A stretch of DNA of 32,842 nucleotides from Bacteroidales bacterium (GCA_019416285.1 DXXM01000032.1:1-32842); one strand, 5' to 3'; shown: positions 1 to 7,149, counted from the first letter of the stretch. Notes: generated from the letters alone by a model not told the origin. Made by a program: numbers and translations.

Positions 1-1
1 G

Positions 2-1801
2 GCGAAGGAACGCTTCAGGTTCTTTATCAAGGTACCTGAACTTGCGGCATTCTACAATGAGATAACGGATTACCGTACCGCCGAAGATGTTGGAGTGGAT
101 AGACCGATGAAGAACGAGATTCTTCATAATATCCCGCCGACACCACAGCAGGAGGCCTTCATCGAGAAACTGATGAAGTTTGCCGAGAGTGGCGACGCCA
201 CAATACTCGGCAGGGCACCGTTGTCGGAGACTGAGGAAAAGGCGAAGATGCTCATTGCCACGGACTATGCCCGCAAGATGGCTCTTGATATGCGTATGAT
301 TGACCCCAGTTATGAGGATGATCCGAATAACAAAGCGAGCCACTGTGCCAAGATGATTGCTGATTACTACCGCAAGTATGACGCTCAGCGCGGTACGCAG
401 TTTGTATTCAGCGACCTCGGGACTTACAAGCCCGGCGAGTGGAACGTCTATTCTGAAATCAAGCGCAAGCTGATAGAAGATTATGGTATTCCGGCGCATG
501 AAATCAGGTTTATACAGGAGTGTAAAACCGAGCGGTCAAGAAAGGCTGTAATAGAGGCTATGAACAGTGGTGATGTGAGAGTTTTGTTCGGCTCAACAAC
601 AATGTTGGGTACCGGAGTCAATGCACAGCAGCGGTGTGTCGCAGTCCATCACCTCGATACACCCTGGCGTCCAAGCGATTTGCAACAGCGTGACGGTCGG
701 GCAGTCAGAGCGGGCAACGAGATTGCTAAGTTATATGCTGATAATAAGGTTGATGTAATCATCTATGCGGTCGAGAAGTCTCTGGATTCCTACAAGTTCA
801 ATCTTCTTCACTGCAAAGCGACATTCATAGACCAGCTCAAATCCGGCGCACTTGGAGCGAGAACCATCGACGAGGGTGCGATGGACGAGAAGAACGGCAT
901 GAACTTCTCGGAGTATATGGCTATTCTCAGCGGTAACACTGACCTTCTCGAAAAGGCTAAACTCGAAAAGCGTATCGCGGCACTGGAGTCAGAGCGCAAA
1001 GCCCACAACAAGGGCATTTCCGATTCCAAGTTCAGGCTCCAGACCATCAGCCACGACATTGCCAACAATGAGGCGGCAATCAGTCGTATGAAGGCGGATG
1101 CCGAAAGGTATCAGTCGGTTGTTCAGCGAGACAAGGACGGGAATCCCATCAACAATCTCACTATCGACACCTGCAACCTTCGTGACGAGCAGAACATGGG
1201 TATCCATCTGCAAGGTCTGGCGATGAAAACCGACACCCACGGTCAGTATAAGCGTATAGGCGAGGTCTATGGTTTCCCCATCAGCATTATCTCGGAGCGT
1301 AATGTTGTTGACGGCAAGGAGACCGTTCAGAATCGCTTTGTGGTCGAAGGCAACTACAAATACAAGTTCAACAACGGCTTCATAGCGATGTCCGACACCC
1401 ATGCCGCCTGTATGAACTTCGTCAACGCTCTGGAAAAGATCCCCGGCATCATCTCCCAATATGAGGAACGCACCGCCAAACTCAAAGCCGACGTTCCTCA
1501 GCTCGAAGCCATCGTCGCCAAGCAGTGGGGCAAAGAGGAAGAACTGAGAGGTTTGAAATCCGAACTCACCGCCCTCGATCGCAAAATTACCGCCGCCCTC
1601 GCTCCCAAGAAAGAGGAACAGGACGGCGAGGAGAGCAAGCAGGTCAACACTGTCGAGGCTCCAACCACCGACACCAAAAAATCGATGGTTGCAGAACCTA
1701 CCAATCCGTACCAGCGAGAACCGTTAAGTTCCCGTATTATAATCGGTGGGTGCGGTGCAACTCCACCCGGAGGGTTTCGCGCCGCCGGACCCAAACTCTA
1801 A
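2..1801 (+). CDS. Large ICE helicase (DarB/SNF2-like), C-terminal part
   Basis: The frame is open from base 2, so only the last 599 residues are present and the true start lies left of the window. The visible part is the second helicase lobe: a motif IV-like stretch GTQFVFSDLG (bases 392-421), motif V GSTTMLGTGVNAQ (about 590-628) and motif VI QQRDGRAVRAGN (about 683-718). A long coiled-coil-like charged region follows (about 950-1120), and then a Lys/Glu-rich tail. From memory, giant helicase or helicase-methylase proteins with this C-terminus occur in Bacteroidetes conjugative elements and resemble phage P1 DarB, which protects incoming DNA from restriction. That role is an inference here, because the N-terminal domains are not visible. 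The last residues (GGCGATPPGGFRAAGPKL) look unlike the preceding charged tail. A terminator hairpin starts 10 bases after the stop. Confidence 0.75.
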   Translation, partial: AKERFRFFIKVPELAAFYNEITDYRTAEDVGVDRPMKNEILHNIPPTPQQEAFIEKLMKFAESGDATILGRAPLSETEEKAKMLIATDYARKMALDMRMIDPSYEDDPNNKASHCAKMIADYYRKYDAQRGTQFVFSDLGTYKPGEWNVYSEIKRKLIEDYGIPAHEIRFIQECKTERSRKAVIEAMNSGDVRVLFGSTTMLGTGVNAQQRCVAVHHLDTPWRPSDLQQRDGRAVRAGNEIAKLYADNKVDVIIYAVEKSLDSYKFNLLHCKATFIDQLKSGALGARTIDEGAMDEKNGMNFSEYMAILSGNTDLLEKAKLEKRIAALESERKAHNKGISDSKFRLQTISHDIANNEAAISRMKADAERYQSVVQRDKDGNPINNLTIDTCNLRDEQNMGIHLQGLAMKTDTHGQYKRIGEVYGFPISIISERNVVDGKETVQNRFVVEGNYKYKFNNGFIAMSDTHAACMNFVNALEKIPGIISQYEERTAKLKADVPQLEAIVAKQWGKEEELRGLKSELTALDRKITAALAPKKEEQDGEESKQVNTVEAPTTDTKKSMVAEPTNPYQREPLSSRIIIGGCGATPPGGFRAAGPKL

Positions 1802-1810
1802 AATTAGGTC

Positions 1811-1848
1811 AGCCGACCATGATGAAATAAAATTCATTGTGGTCGGCT
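1811..1848. terminator. Bidirectional terminator hairpin between convergent genes
   Basis: AGCCGACCATGATGAA at 1811-1826 pairs with TTCATTGTGGTCGGCT at 1833-1848. Every position pairs if two G-U wobbles are allowed, and the loop is six bases and A-rich. It lies between the convergent helicase (stop at 1801) and AAA+ regulator (stop at 1864). A short T-rich tract follows on the minus strand. Confidence 0.7.
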
Positions 1849-1863
1849 GCTTATGTTCAGTCG

Positions 1864-3171
1864 TTAACGATATCTCATGGGAATATTATATAGTTCCATC
1901 CATTTATAAAGTGTTTTTCTGGAAACACGCAATGTCGATGCAGCCTTAGCTTTGTTCCCTCTGCTTTCTCTTAATGCCTGTTTTATAAGTCTGGCTTTAT
2001 CATGATCAGTGTCAAACTTATCTATGTTAGGAGTAAGAACTATATCATCCGGCTTTATCTTCTTTCTTGTTGTAACAGTTGCAGCGTGTCGCAAAACATG
2101 GAACAACTCTCTTATATTCCATGACCACACATGTCCTGCCAACTTCTTATAGGATTCTTTTGAAAGGCTGATATGCGCCCGGTCGTTTATTACGCAAAAT
2201 ATATCAAGCAGTTCTGTCGCCATAGGTTCAATGTCCGACTTAAAATCAGTAATTGACGGTATGTTCATCACATGACGAGTTATTATTCTATACAGATTCT
2301 CGGAAAAGAATTTATCCGAAACACGATTTTCCAGAACACTGCTTGTGGAACATATGACCAGACCGTTGAATCTACGCTCTCCCTTGGGTGCCCTCGTTGC
2401 CAGACTTGAAAGCAGCACATCTGCCAAAATTTCCTGAGCCTCATAATCCAGTTTCTCTATTTCATGAAAATACAGAGTGCCCTTTTCAGCTTCAGAAAAC
2501 ATTGACTTCAGATTGTTTCTAAACGAGTCTTTCTCCGCCTTACCCCAGATCACATGGCCGTCCTCATCATCACTGTTGCAGTTTGCAAAAAGGAAACGAT
2601 AAGCGCTTCTGCTGCTTTTTGAATGAGCCAATTGTGACAGGCAGTATTTTCCTGTACCCGGTGCCCCTTTTATCAGGACCACTTCACCGGGAGTGCCGTT
2701 GATTTCTTTTCTCATGCTCATGAACTCGCTTTTTACATTTCCAACCCATTTTAGCGATGAGTCATGGCTGAACAGACTCATCAAAGGGATTGAAAAGGCA
2801 TCCTGTTCGCTGCCAATATGGTAGAAGAAACCATTTTTTCCAACTTTCCACGAGTCCGCCGATACAGTGCTGTATCTTGAATGTGCTACACAAAAAGCCT
2901 TTATCTTGTCATGATTAGCACTGGCTATCTGAATCAACTCTTTTCCAACAGTGTCATACATTGTGATGTCCGCAATAAGGACACGGTATTTGCCCGAAAG
3001 CATTGCCTCCATTGCTTCCTGCTCATCAGTGAACGGGTCTACATATTCAGTCTTGAATGGAAGATGATGCAGTAAAAGATCAACTCCATCGCGAGTCGGA
3101 CTGAATAGAAGTGCTCTCCATGAATCGGAAGCGCACCCTTCGTTTGTGGATATTTTGAATATTTCTTCCAT
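1864..3171 (-). CDS. RteB/NtrC-type AAA+ regulator, degenerate
   Basis: The product is 435 residues from the ATG at 3171; the open frame extends upstream only to a TTG at 3201. An N-terminal receiver-like region without a clear phospho-Asp set (about 15-140) precedes an AAA+ domain and a C-terminal Fis-type helix-turn-helix (about 405-428, NKAKAASTLRVSRKTLYKW). The Walker A motif is GAPGTGK (169-175). The Walker B segment reads GTLYFHE (231-237), with His where the family has Asp. The GAFTGA loop that contacts sigma-54 is not recognisable. WNIREL (351-356) matches the usual GNVREL. The architecture is that of RteB of CTnDOT and other NtrC-like regulators. I infer that it binds DNA but may not remodel sigma-54 polymerase. 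It is transcribed away from the RteC-like gene from a complete promoter at 3231-3262, and its DNA is AT-rich. Confidence 0.78.
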   Translation of the reverse strand: MEEIFKISTNEGCASDSWRALLFSPTRDGVDLLLHHLPFKTEYVDPFTDEQEAMEAMLSGKYRVLIADITMYDTVGKELIQIASANHDKIKAFCVAHSRYSTVSADSWKVGKNGFFYHIGSEQDAFSIPLMSLFSHDSSLKWVGNVKSEFMSMRKEINGTPGEVVLIKGAPGTGKYCLSQLAHSKSSRSAYRFLFANCNSDDEDGHVIWGKAEKDSFRNNLKSMFSEAEKGTLYFHEIEKLDYEAQEILADVLLSSLATRAPKGERRFNGLVICSTSSVLENRVSDKFFSENLYRIITRHVMNIPSITDFKSDIEPMATELLDIFCVINDRAHISLSKESYKKLAGHVWSWNIRELFHVLRHAATVTTRKKIKPDDIVLTPNIDKFDTDHDKARLIKQALRESRGNKAKAASTLRVSRKTLYKWMELYNIPMRYR

Positions 3172-3230
3172 TTTTTGAAAAATCGAATAAAAAAATATCA
3201 ATGCAATTTGCGTAATATTTTTATACCACG

Positions 3231-3262
3231 CAAAATTAGCAATTTACGCCTTTATATCCAAA
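3231..3262 (-). promoter_or_regulatory. Bacteroidetes promoter of the AAA+ regulator
   Basis: On the minus strand a -33 element TTTG (3259-3262) is followed after 20 bases by the -7 element TAATTTTG (3231-3238). This matches the Bacteroides consensus exactly. Transcription would start near 3225, leaving about 50 bases before the ATG at 3171. Confidence 0.72.
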
Positions 3263-3268
3263 TTGTAG

Positions 3269-3338
3269 GGTTACACTTTTTGCATATTTAAGGTAACACA
3301 TTGGAAACACAAAATGGTAATTAGGTAACACATTTTGC
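3269..3338. repeat. Three operator-like direct repeats in a divergent spacer
   Basis: GGTTACACTTTTTGC (3269-3283), GGTAACACATTGG (3292-3304) and GGTAACACATTTTGC (3324-3338) share the core GGTnACAC. They sit between the divergent AAA+ regulator and RteC-like gene, just upstream of the -33 element at 3259. They are candidate binding sites for one of the two flanking regulators. Confidence 0.55.
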
Positions 3339-3354
3339 TATTTAATTCACTGTT

Positions 3355-4179
3355 ATGCAAGGTGACATCACGAACCAAAAGCGTATGTTTATGGTTTTTA
3401 GCTCAGAAACAGTTGATAAAATCAGCCGATTCCACGTTCAACTAAATCAAGTAAAAATGATTAATAATAATTTACTACAAACGCAATTTGTATCTTCTCT
3501 TAAAAACGGAGACCACTCGGCGCTACACTCCGTATACGACACTTTCGCAGCCGAGGTAGTAGCCACATGCAAAATCCAGCCGGAGGAGTGGCTTGACGCA
3601 CGCACTGCACTTCTGGCGGTCGAGGTGGAAATCCAGTCGTTCATCCACATAGCGTCTGTTGCCGCCAAAGAAACAATCGCAATCGCGAAGAAGGCCCTTG
3701 ACCTTGTGAAAGGCGTGGCGGATATTATCAGGGAGTATTGCTCCCGCATAGCCATTCATATTCCTTCACGCACTACCGTCAATGATTCGGCACCTCCCAA
3801 GAAGGAACCAAAGCGCGAGTCAAAAATGAAGTGGACAGGCACCAAGGCAGACCTCTATGAGAAAATCTACGGAGACTATCTCATGGGCAGCTTCAACAAT
3901 GGCAAAGCCACACTCGCGGAGCTGGTCGGGCATCATGGCGAGATATATGGGATGGCACTCACTGAAGAAGAGTGTTATCAGACCCTGCGCCGGATGAAAG
4001 GACGCAGAGGCAAAGACAAACGCCCTTACCACGACCACACATTCAAAATCCATTCCCGCGCCTACTATATCAGTGAAGCCGCATGGAGGCTCAATGAACT
4101 GATGAGACAGCAGGAGGACGGCGACGGACGCCGCAACAGAACGGAAGTCAAACCTTATCCCGGCAGCACTATGATGTAA
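3355..4179 (+). CDS. RteC-like regulatory protein of the ICE
   Basis: This is a 274-residue soluble protein with no signal peptide. The N-terminal half (about 20-135) is helical without a recognised motif. The C-terminal part (158-250) begins KMKWTGTKADLYEKIYG and contains FNNGKATLAELV, resembling from memory the C-terminal domain of RteC, the DNA-binding protein that triggers excision of CTnDOT. A basic linker (PPKKEPKRESK) joins the halves. The first ATG at 3355 was chosen; ATGs at 3385 and 3391 are alternatives. The gene is divergent from the RteB-like regulator and convergent with the integrase, the grouping expected if it controls excision. The RteC assignment rests on recalled similarity and could be another ICE-specific family. 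Confidence 0.55.
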   Translation: MQGDITNQKRMFMVFSSETVDKISRFHVQLNQVKMINNNLLQTQFVSSLKNGDHSALHSVYDTFAAEVVATCKIQPEEWLDARTALLAVEVEIQSFIHIASVAAKETIAIAKKALDLVKGVADIIREYCSRIAIHIPSRTTVNDSAPPKKEPKRESKMKWTGTKADLYEKIYGDYLMGSFNNGKATLAELVGHHGEIYGMALTEEECYQTLRRMKGRRGKDKRPYHDHTFKIHSRAYYISEAAWRLNELMRQQEDGDGRRNRTEVKPYPGSTMM

Positions 4180-4198
4180 ATCTACACGACTACATAAA

Positions 4199-4252
4199 AA
4201 GGTAAAGCCCGTCAGACACGACTGGGGGTGTGTCCGACGGGCTTATTACCTT
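4199..4252. terminator. Long bidirectional terminator hairpin
   Basis: AAGGTAAAGCCCGTC at the left pairs with GACGGGCTTATTACCTT at the right, and an inner GACAC/GTGTC extension follows one mismatch. It lies between the stop of the RteC-like gene (4179) and the stop of the convergent integrase (4265). Confidence 0.75.
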
Positions 4253-4264
4253 GACCCTTGTTTC

Positions 4265-5560
4265 TTACAATATATCAGGGTGAGAAGGCTTACTCTTTTT
4301 AGAGTTGGCCTTTTTTGTTGCCTCATCAATTTCTTCTGCCGTCATGTTGCCGATTTCAGGAAGAGCCGAGGCAAGGCGTTGCATATCAGCCCTGATTTTC
4401 TCATTGGTGATTCGGGCGTATATCTGAGTCGTTTTAATATTGGTATGACCGAGCATCTTCGATACCGTCTCGATGGGCATACCGTTGGCAAGTGTCACCG
4501 TTGTGGCAAAGGTGTGGCGGGCGAGGTGAAACGTAATGTTCTTGTCGATGCCGCACACAGTGGCAAGTTCTTTCAGATAACTGTTGGTGCGCTGATTCGA
4601 TATGACAGGAAGGACATGCCCGTCTGTGCATTGGCCCTTGTACTTCTCGATTATCGCGAGGGGATAATCAAGAAGTGGCACGTTGACGGCAACGCCGGTT
4701 TTCTGGCGATGGGTCATAATCCATTTTGACCCGTCAAAAGCCTCCTTGATGTCGCTCTCCATGAGATTGGCCACATCAATATATGCCAGCCCGGTGAAGC
4801 AAGCGAACAGAAACATGTCTCTCACATGGTCGAGACGAGGAATGGGAATCACCTTTGAGGCGATACGGTCAAGCTCGTCAGTGGTCAGGTAGCCACGATC
4901 CACTTCCTCCTTCTTGAGCTTGTAGTTGAGGAAAGGATCCTTGAATATCATGCCGTTGTTCTTGGCGTAAAGAACAATCATGCGGAGAGTCTGAATGAAC
5001 TTGGCGGTAGTGTTCACACCGCACTTTGACACCCGGCGGAGATAACTCTCGTAGTCCACGATAAATTCGTAGGAGAGTTCACGCAGGGCAATGTCGGTGA
5101 TGTTGTAGGTCTCCTTCATGAATTCCTGAAGGCGACGGTAGCCGCGCTCGTATTTGCGGTAGGTCTCTCGGCTCTTGCTTACATCAACGAGCTTTTCAGC
5201 GTTGTCAAGCCACTTCTTGAAAATCTCCATCAGAGTCTCGGCGCGGGCCGAGATACCGAGATAGGCGTTCTTGACCTTTTCGAGGGTCACTATCTCGTCA
5301 CGTCGCTCCATTTCCTGAATATGGAAAAGGATGGCAGCTCTTATCTCTGCGAGGAAATCGTTGAGCTGATTCGCCTTCTTCGTCTTTCCCCTCATCTTGC
5401 CGGCTTCAGTGTCCCAGTCGCCGACTGCACAGGTTGCCTTGGTAGAAATCTGTGCTGCTTCCTTGTTGACGGTGAGACGGAGGAAAATTCCCGACTCTCC
5501 GTTCTTGTTGACCACGTTCTTCCTGAGGAAAAAGGAGGTCTTGTAATTGGTTCTTACCAT
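4265..5560 (-). CDS. Tyrosine recombinase (ICE integrase), Arg I replaced by Ala
   Basis: Site-specific recombinase of the Bacteroidetes integrase family, 431 residues from the ATG at 5560. A longer open frame begins only with a TTG at 5605. In that longer numbering (subtract 15 for the ATG form) there is an N-terminal arm-binding domain (about 20-75), a core-binding SAM-like domain (about 125-225) and the catalytic domain (235-400). Visible catalytic residues are Lys302 in the beta-hairpin, His360 and Arg363 in HLARHTF, His387 in LGH, and Tyr396 in TTQIYARI. The usual first arginine (FTGLRxxD) is Ala274 in FTGLAYIDV. IntDOT of CTnDOT also lacks this arginine, so the enzyme is probably active. 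The protein has a Lys/Ser-rich tail. It should excise and integrate the element, and tRNA-Ser lies 400 bases upstream. Confidence 0.93.
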   Translation of the reverse strand: MVRTNYKTSFFLRKNVVNKNGESGIFLRLTVNKEAAQISTKATCAVGDWDTEAGKMRGKTKKANQLNDFLAEIRAAILFHIQEMERRDEIVTLEKVKNAYLGISARAETLMEIFKKWLDNAEKLVDVSKSRETYRKYERGYRRLQEFMKETYNITDIALRELSYEFIVDYESYLRRVSKCGVNTTAKFIQTLRMIVLYAKNNGMIFKDPFLNYKLKKEEVDRGYLTTDELDRIASKVIPIPRLDHVRDMFLFACFTGLAYIDVANLMESDIKEAFDGSKWIMTHRQKTGVAVNVPLLDYPLAIIEKYKGQCTDGHVLPVISNQRTNSYLKELATVCGIDKNITFHLARHTFATTVTLANGMPIETVSKMLGHTNIKTTQIYARITNEKIRADMQRLASALPEIGNMTAEEIDEATKKANSKKSKPSHPDIL

Positions 5561-5761
5561 ACCTTTTGGATTTGAGAATTGTGCAACTTGCTGGGTACAG
5601 TTCAAAGCGCAACGGAGGAGGGTTCATTGTCTCTGCCCTTTGATAATGTCCCCGGGTTCCGGGTACACCGTACCATGTGCAAAATTACGGGTTAAAAATC
5701 AGGTTGGCGAAGACTTGTGTCCGACTAAATTGCGACTTTTCAGATACTTATGAGGGGCACT

Positions 5762-5828
5762 GTTGCAATTGGCAGTTTTACTGTTGCATTTTCGGTTTCT
5801 GCAACGATTTTTGCAACGGATATGCAAC
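5762..5828. repeat. Cluster of five TGCAAC/GTTGCA repeats
   Basis: GTTGCA occurs at 5762-5767 and 5783-5788. Its reverse complement TGCAAC occurs at 5800-5805, 5812-5817 and 5823-5828. Two copies facing one way and three facing the other within 67 bases look like arm-type integrase or excisionase sites. Confidence 0.5.
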
Positions 5829-5907
5829 GTCATAGGGTCTGAAAGGGTCGTTTTCGAGTCGTTTTACTGTCGCAATTAACAATTCTTAACAATAGTATTA
5901 GTAAGAT

Positions 5908-5946
5908 AAAAGCCTGTAACTTTGATAGTTACAGGCTTTTTCTTTT
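5908..5946. terminator. Strong terminator next to tRNA-Ser
   Basis: AAAAGCCTGTAAC (5908-5920) pairs perfectly with GTTACAGGCTTTT (5928-5940) around a seven-base loop and is followed by TCTTTT. The A-tract on the other side makes it work for the minus strand too, where it would end the tRNA-Ser transcript. Confidence 0.8.
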
Positions 5947-5947
5947 G

Positions 5948-5963
5948 ATGTACGTGGGTACAT
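5948..5963. repeat. ATGTAC-N4-GTACAT palindrome beside the tRNA 3' end
   Basis: ATGTAC (5948-5953) and GTACAT (5958-5963) are perfect inverted arms around GTGG, four bases from the tRNA 3' end at 5967. The geometry resembles a recombinase core site, but a chance palindrome cannot be excluded. Confidence 0.4.
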
Positions 5964-5966
5964 TCG

Positions 5967-6053
5967 CGGAAAGACAGGGATTCGAACCCTGGGTTCCCGT
6001 AAGGGAACAACGGTTTTCGAGACCGCCCCGATCGACCACTCCGGCATCTTTCC
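5967..6053 (-). tRNA. tRNA-Ser (CGA)
   Basis: The acceptor arms GGAAAGA (6053 to 6047) and TCTTTCC pair. The anticodon loop CTCGAAA gives anticodon CGA (6017-6019), reading UCG. A long variable arm GTTCCC-TTAC-GGGAAC is diagnostic of a class II serine tRNA, and the T arm is CAGGG-TTCGAAT-CCCTG. The discriminator is G and the CCA end is not encoded. The 3' end faces the integrase, the usual orientation when a tRNA gene is an integration target. Confidence 0.95.
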
Positions 6054-6091
6054 TTTGAAAGTTGAATTATGTCGATTTTATTTCAACGGTG

Positions 6092-6099
6092 CAAAGGTA
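6092..6099 (-). promoter_or_regulatory. -7 box for tRNA-Ser
   Basis: TACCTTTG on the minus strand matches TAnnTTTG and lies 39 bases upstream of the tRNA 5' end. No TTTG is seen at the -33 distance. Confidence 0.45.
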
Positions 6100-6223
6100 G
6101 AAATTTTATTTTAATTTTATCTGATATGACACCTAAATTTTTATCATTTGATGATGAATTTTTTGATTTTTCTCATTTTTGAGCCATTCAGAGGGAGATG
6201 TTGACACTGAATTTCCCGTCTTT

Positions 6224-7090
6224 TCAGGTTGTGAGGGGGAGGGGGTGGCGGGGGAAGGCGTCGATGAAGGAGCCGGGGGTGGAGATGTAGATGGGGCAGC
6301 CGCGAGTAAGGGAGTAGCGCCGGGCGGAGTGATATGATTTGAAGGCGAGATAGAAGCTGAGAAGGATGTCGTGAAGGCGCACGTTGCGGTAGACGGATGC
6401 AACGCGTTTTTTCTCGGAGTCATTGTCCTTGTAGAAATGCGGCTGGATGCTGACGACTTCGTTTTCTTCGGTGACACTCAGTGTTGTCAGCCAGCCGTGG
6501 TCGGCGCCAGTCAGATATATGTCGCGGAATCCGGCGCGGATTGCGGTCATGATAGCGGGGACGAGGACGTTGCGGGGGCGGGGCATGCCGAGACCGGCGC
6601 CGTAGACTCTGTTTTCGAACCATCCGAAGCCTTCCGCTCCGACAAAGTTGAAATTCTCGACTGTGATGTCGGGGTTGGTTATGCCGAGACTTCGGGCATC
6701 ATGACCTGCTGGCACATAGAGGGTCATAGGCCAGGTGACTTCCGTATTGAAACGGCTGAACATGCGACCGACATTCGGATCGCTGTCGCGTCCGGTGAAA
6801 AAGTGGGGGTCGGCGAGCAGGTAGAAGTCAGGTTTGAGCAGGGTAAATTCCTCGGCGTTGGCCGCGAAGTTCAGGGCCATTGTGATGCTTCCGGCAAGTG
6901 CTTCGGCATCGGTTGCGATAAGGTCGGCGAGCGAGGGGCCGTTGCCCATGATTATCAGTGGGGCGCCTTCGGTCGCTTTTTTCTGGCGGCTGACGGTGTT
7001 GCGGCGCGATTGCAATGCTATTTTTACGATGCTCTTTCCCGTCGAAGCGACGTCGGTGATAAAAGCTGATATGCGGTCTGACAGTTTCAT
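6224..7090 (-). CDS. GNGPSL-motif protein (MptE/DUF115-like or GT42-like fold)
   Basis: This 288-residue protein has no signal peptide or membrane segment. After a basic N-terminus comes LIIMGNGPSLADL (about 45-57), then a segment ending KPDFYLLADPHFF (about 86-98), and later AIRAGFRDIYLTGADHGW (about 183-200). The order and spacing resemble the MptE-like (DUF115) Rossmann-type fold. GT42 sialyltransferases start with a similar GNGPSL and later have a GxxEIYLxGID segment. In Bacteroidetes such proteins often act in surface glycan synthesis, but no glycosylation genes surround this one, so substrate and role are unknown. The ATG at 7090 is the only sensible start. It is transcribed alone, downstream of the glutaminase-like gene and its terminator. 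A long run of the opposite strand is also open, but that is codon-bias shadow. Confidence 0.6.
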   Translation of the reverse strand: MKLSDRISAFITDVASTGKSIVKIALQSRRNTVSRQKKATEGAPLIIMGNGPSLADLIATDAEALAGSITMALNFAANAEEFTLLKPDFYLLADPHFFTGRDSDPNVGRMFSRFNTEVTWPMTLYVPAGHDARSLGITNPDITVENFNFVGAEGFGWFENRVYGAGLGMPRPRNVLVPAIMTAIRAGFRDIYLTGADHGWLTTLSVTEENEVVSIQPHFYKDNDSEKKRVASVYRNVRLHDILLSFYLAFKSYHSARRYSLTRGCPIYISTPGSFIDAFPRHPLPLTT

Positions 7091-7126
7091 GACGCAAATT
7101 TACACTTTTCTTGCGAAGTAACCATC

Positions 7127-7149
7127 AAAAAAACGAGGCCCTCGGCCTC
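7127..7149 (-). terminator. Terminator of the glutaminase-like gene
   Basis: On the minus strand GAGGCC-GAG-GGCCTC is followed by G and seven T residues (7133-7127), a textbook intrinsic terminator. It ends 37 bases before the start of the next minus-strand gene at 7090, so that gene needs its own promoter or readthrough. Confidence 0.8.

Larger units (their letters stand above)
1..5966. mobile_element. End of an integrative conjugative element (partial)
   Basis: A helicase of conjugative-element type, an AAA+/Fis regulator of the RteB kind, an RteC-like gene and a tyrosine integrase lie side by side, and the integrase is next to a tRNA-Ser gene. This is the usual layout of one end of a Bacteroidales ICE. 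The regulator part is visibly richer in A and T than the chromosomal genes to the right. Transfer (tra), mobilisation and cargo genes would lie left of the window. The right limit is not proven: it may be at the tRNA 3' end (about 5948-5990) or at a CTnDOT-like core sequence at 5679-5688. The distal attachment site is outside the window. Confidence 0.72.
5561..5966. other. Integrase-tRNA spacer, probable attachment region
   Basis: This stretch of about 400 bases has no convincing gene. It holds GTAATTTTGC on the minus strand (5679-5688), which equals the IntDOT core GTAnnTTTGC and also fits a -7 promoter box for the integrase. It also holds five TGCAAC repeats (5762-5828), a strong hairpin (5908-5946) and a small palindrome (5948-5963) next to the tRNA 3' end. 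Confidence 0.6.

Noticed and set aside
1525..1949. Plus-strand frames overlapping the helicase 3' end
   Set aside because: They overlap the helicase in another frame and cross the terminator; composition is Arg-rich noise.
5561..5605. Fifteen-residue N-terminal extension of the integrase
   Set aside because: It starts with TTG; the ATG at 5560 fits the usual family start MVRTNYK.
6371..7069. Plus-strand frame of 232 codons opposite the GNGPSL gene
   Set aside because: Antisense shadow caused by codon bias; no family-like segments, whereas the minus frame has clear motifs.
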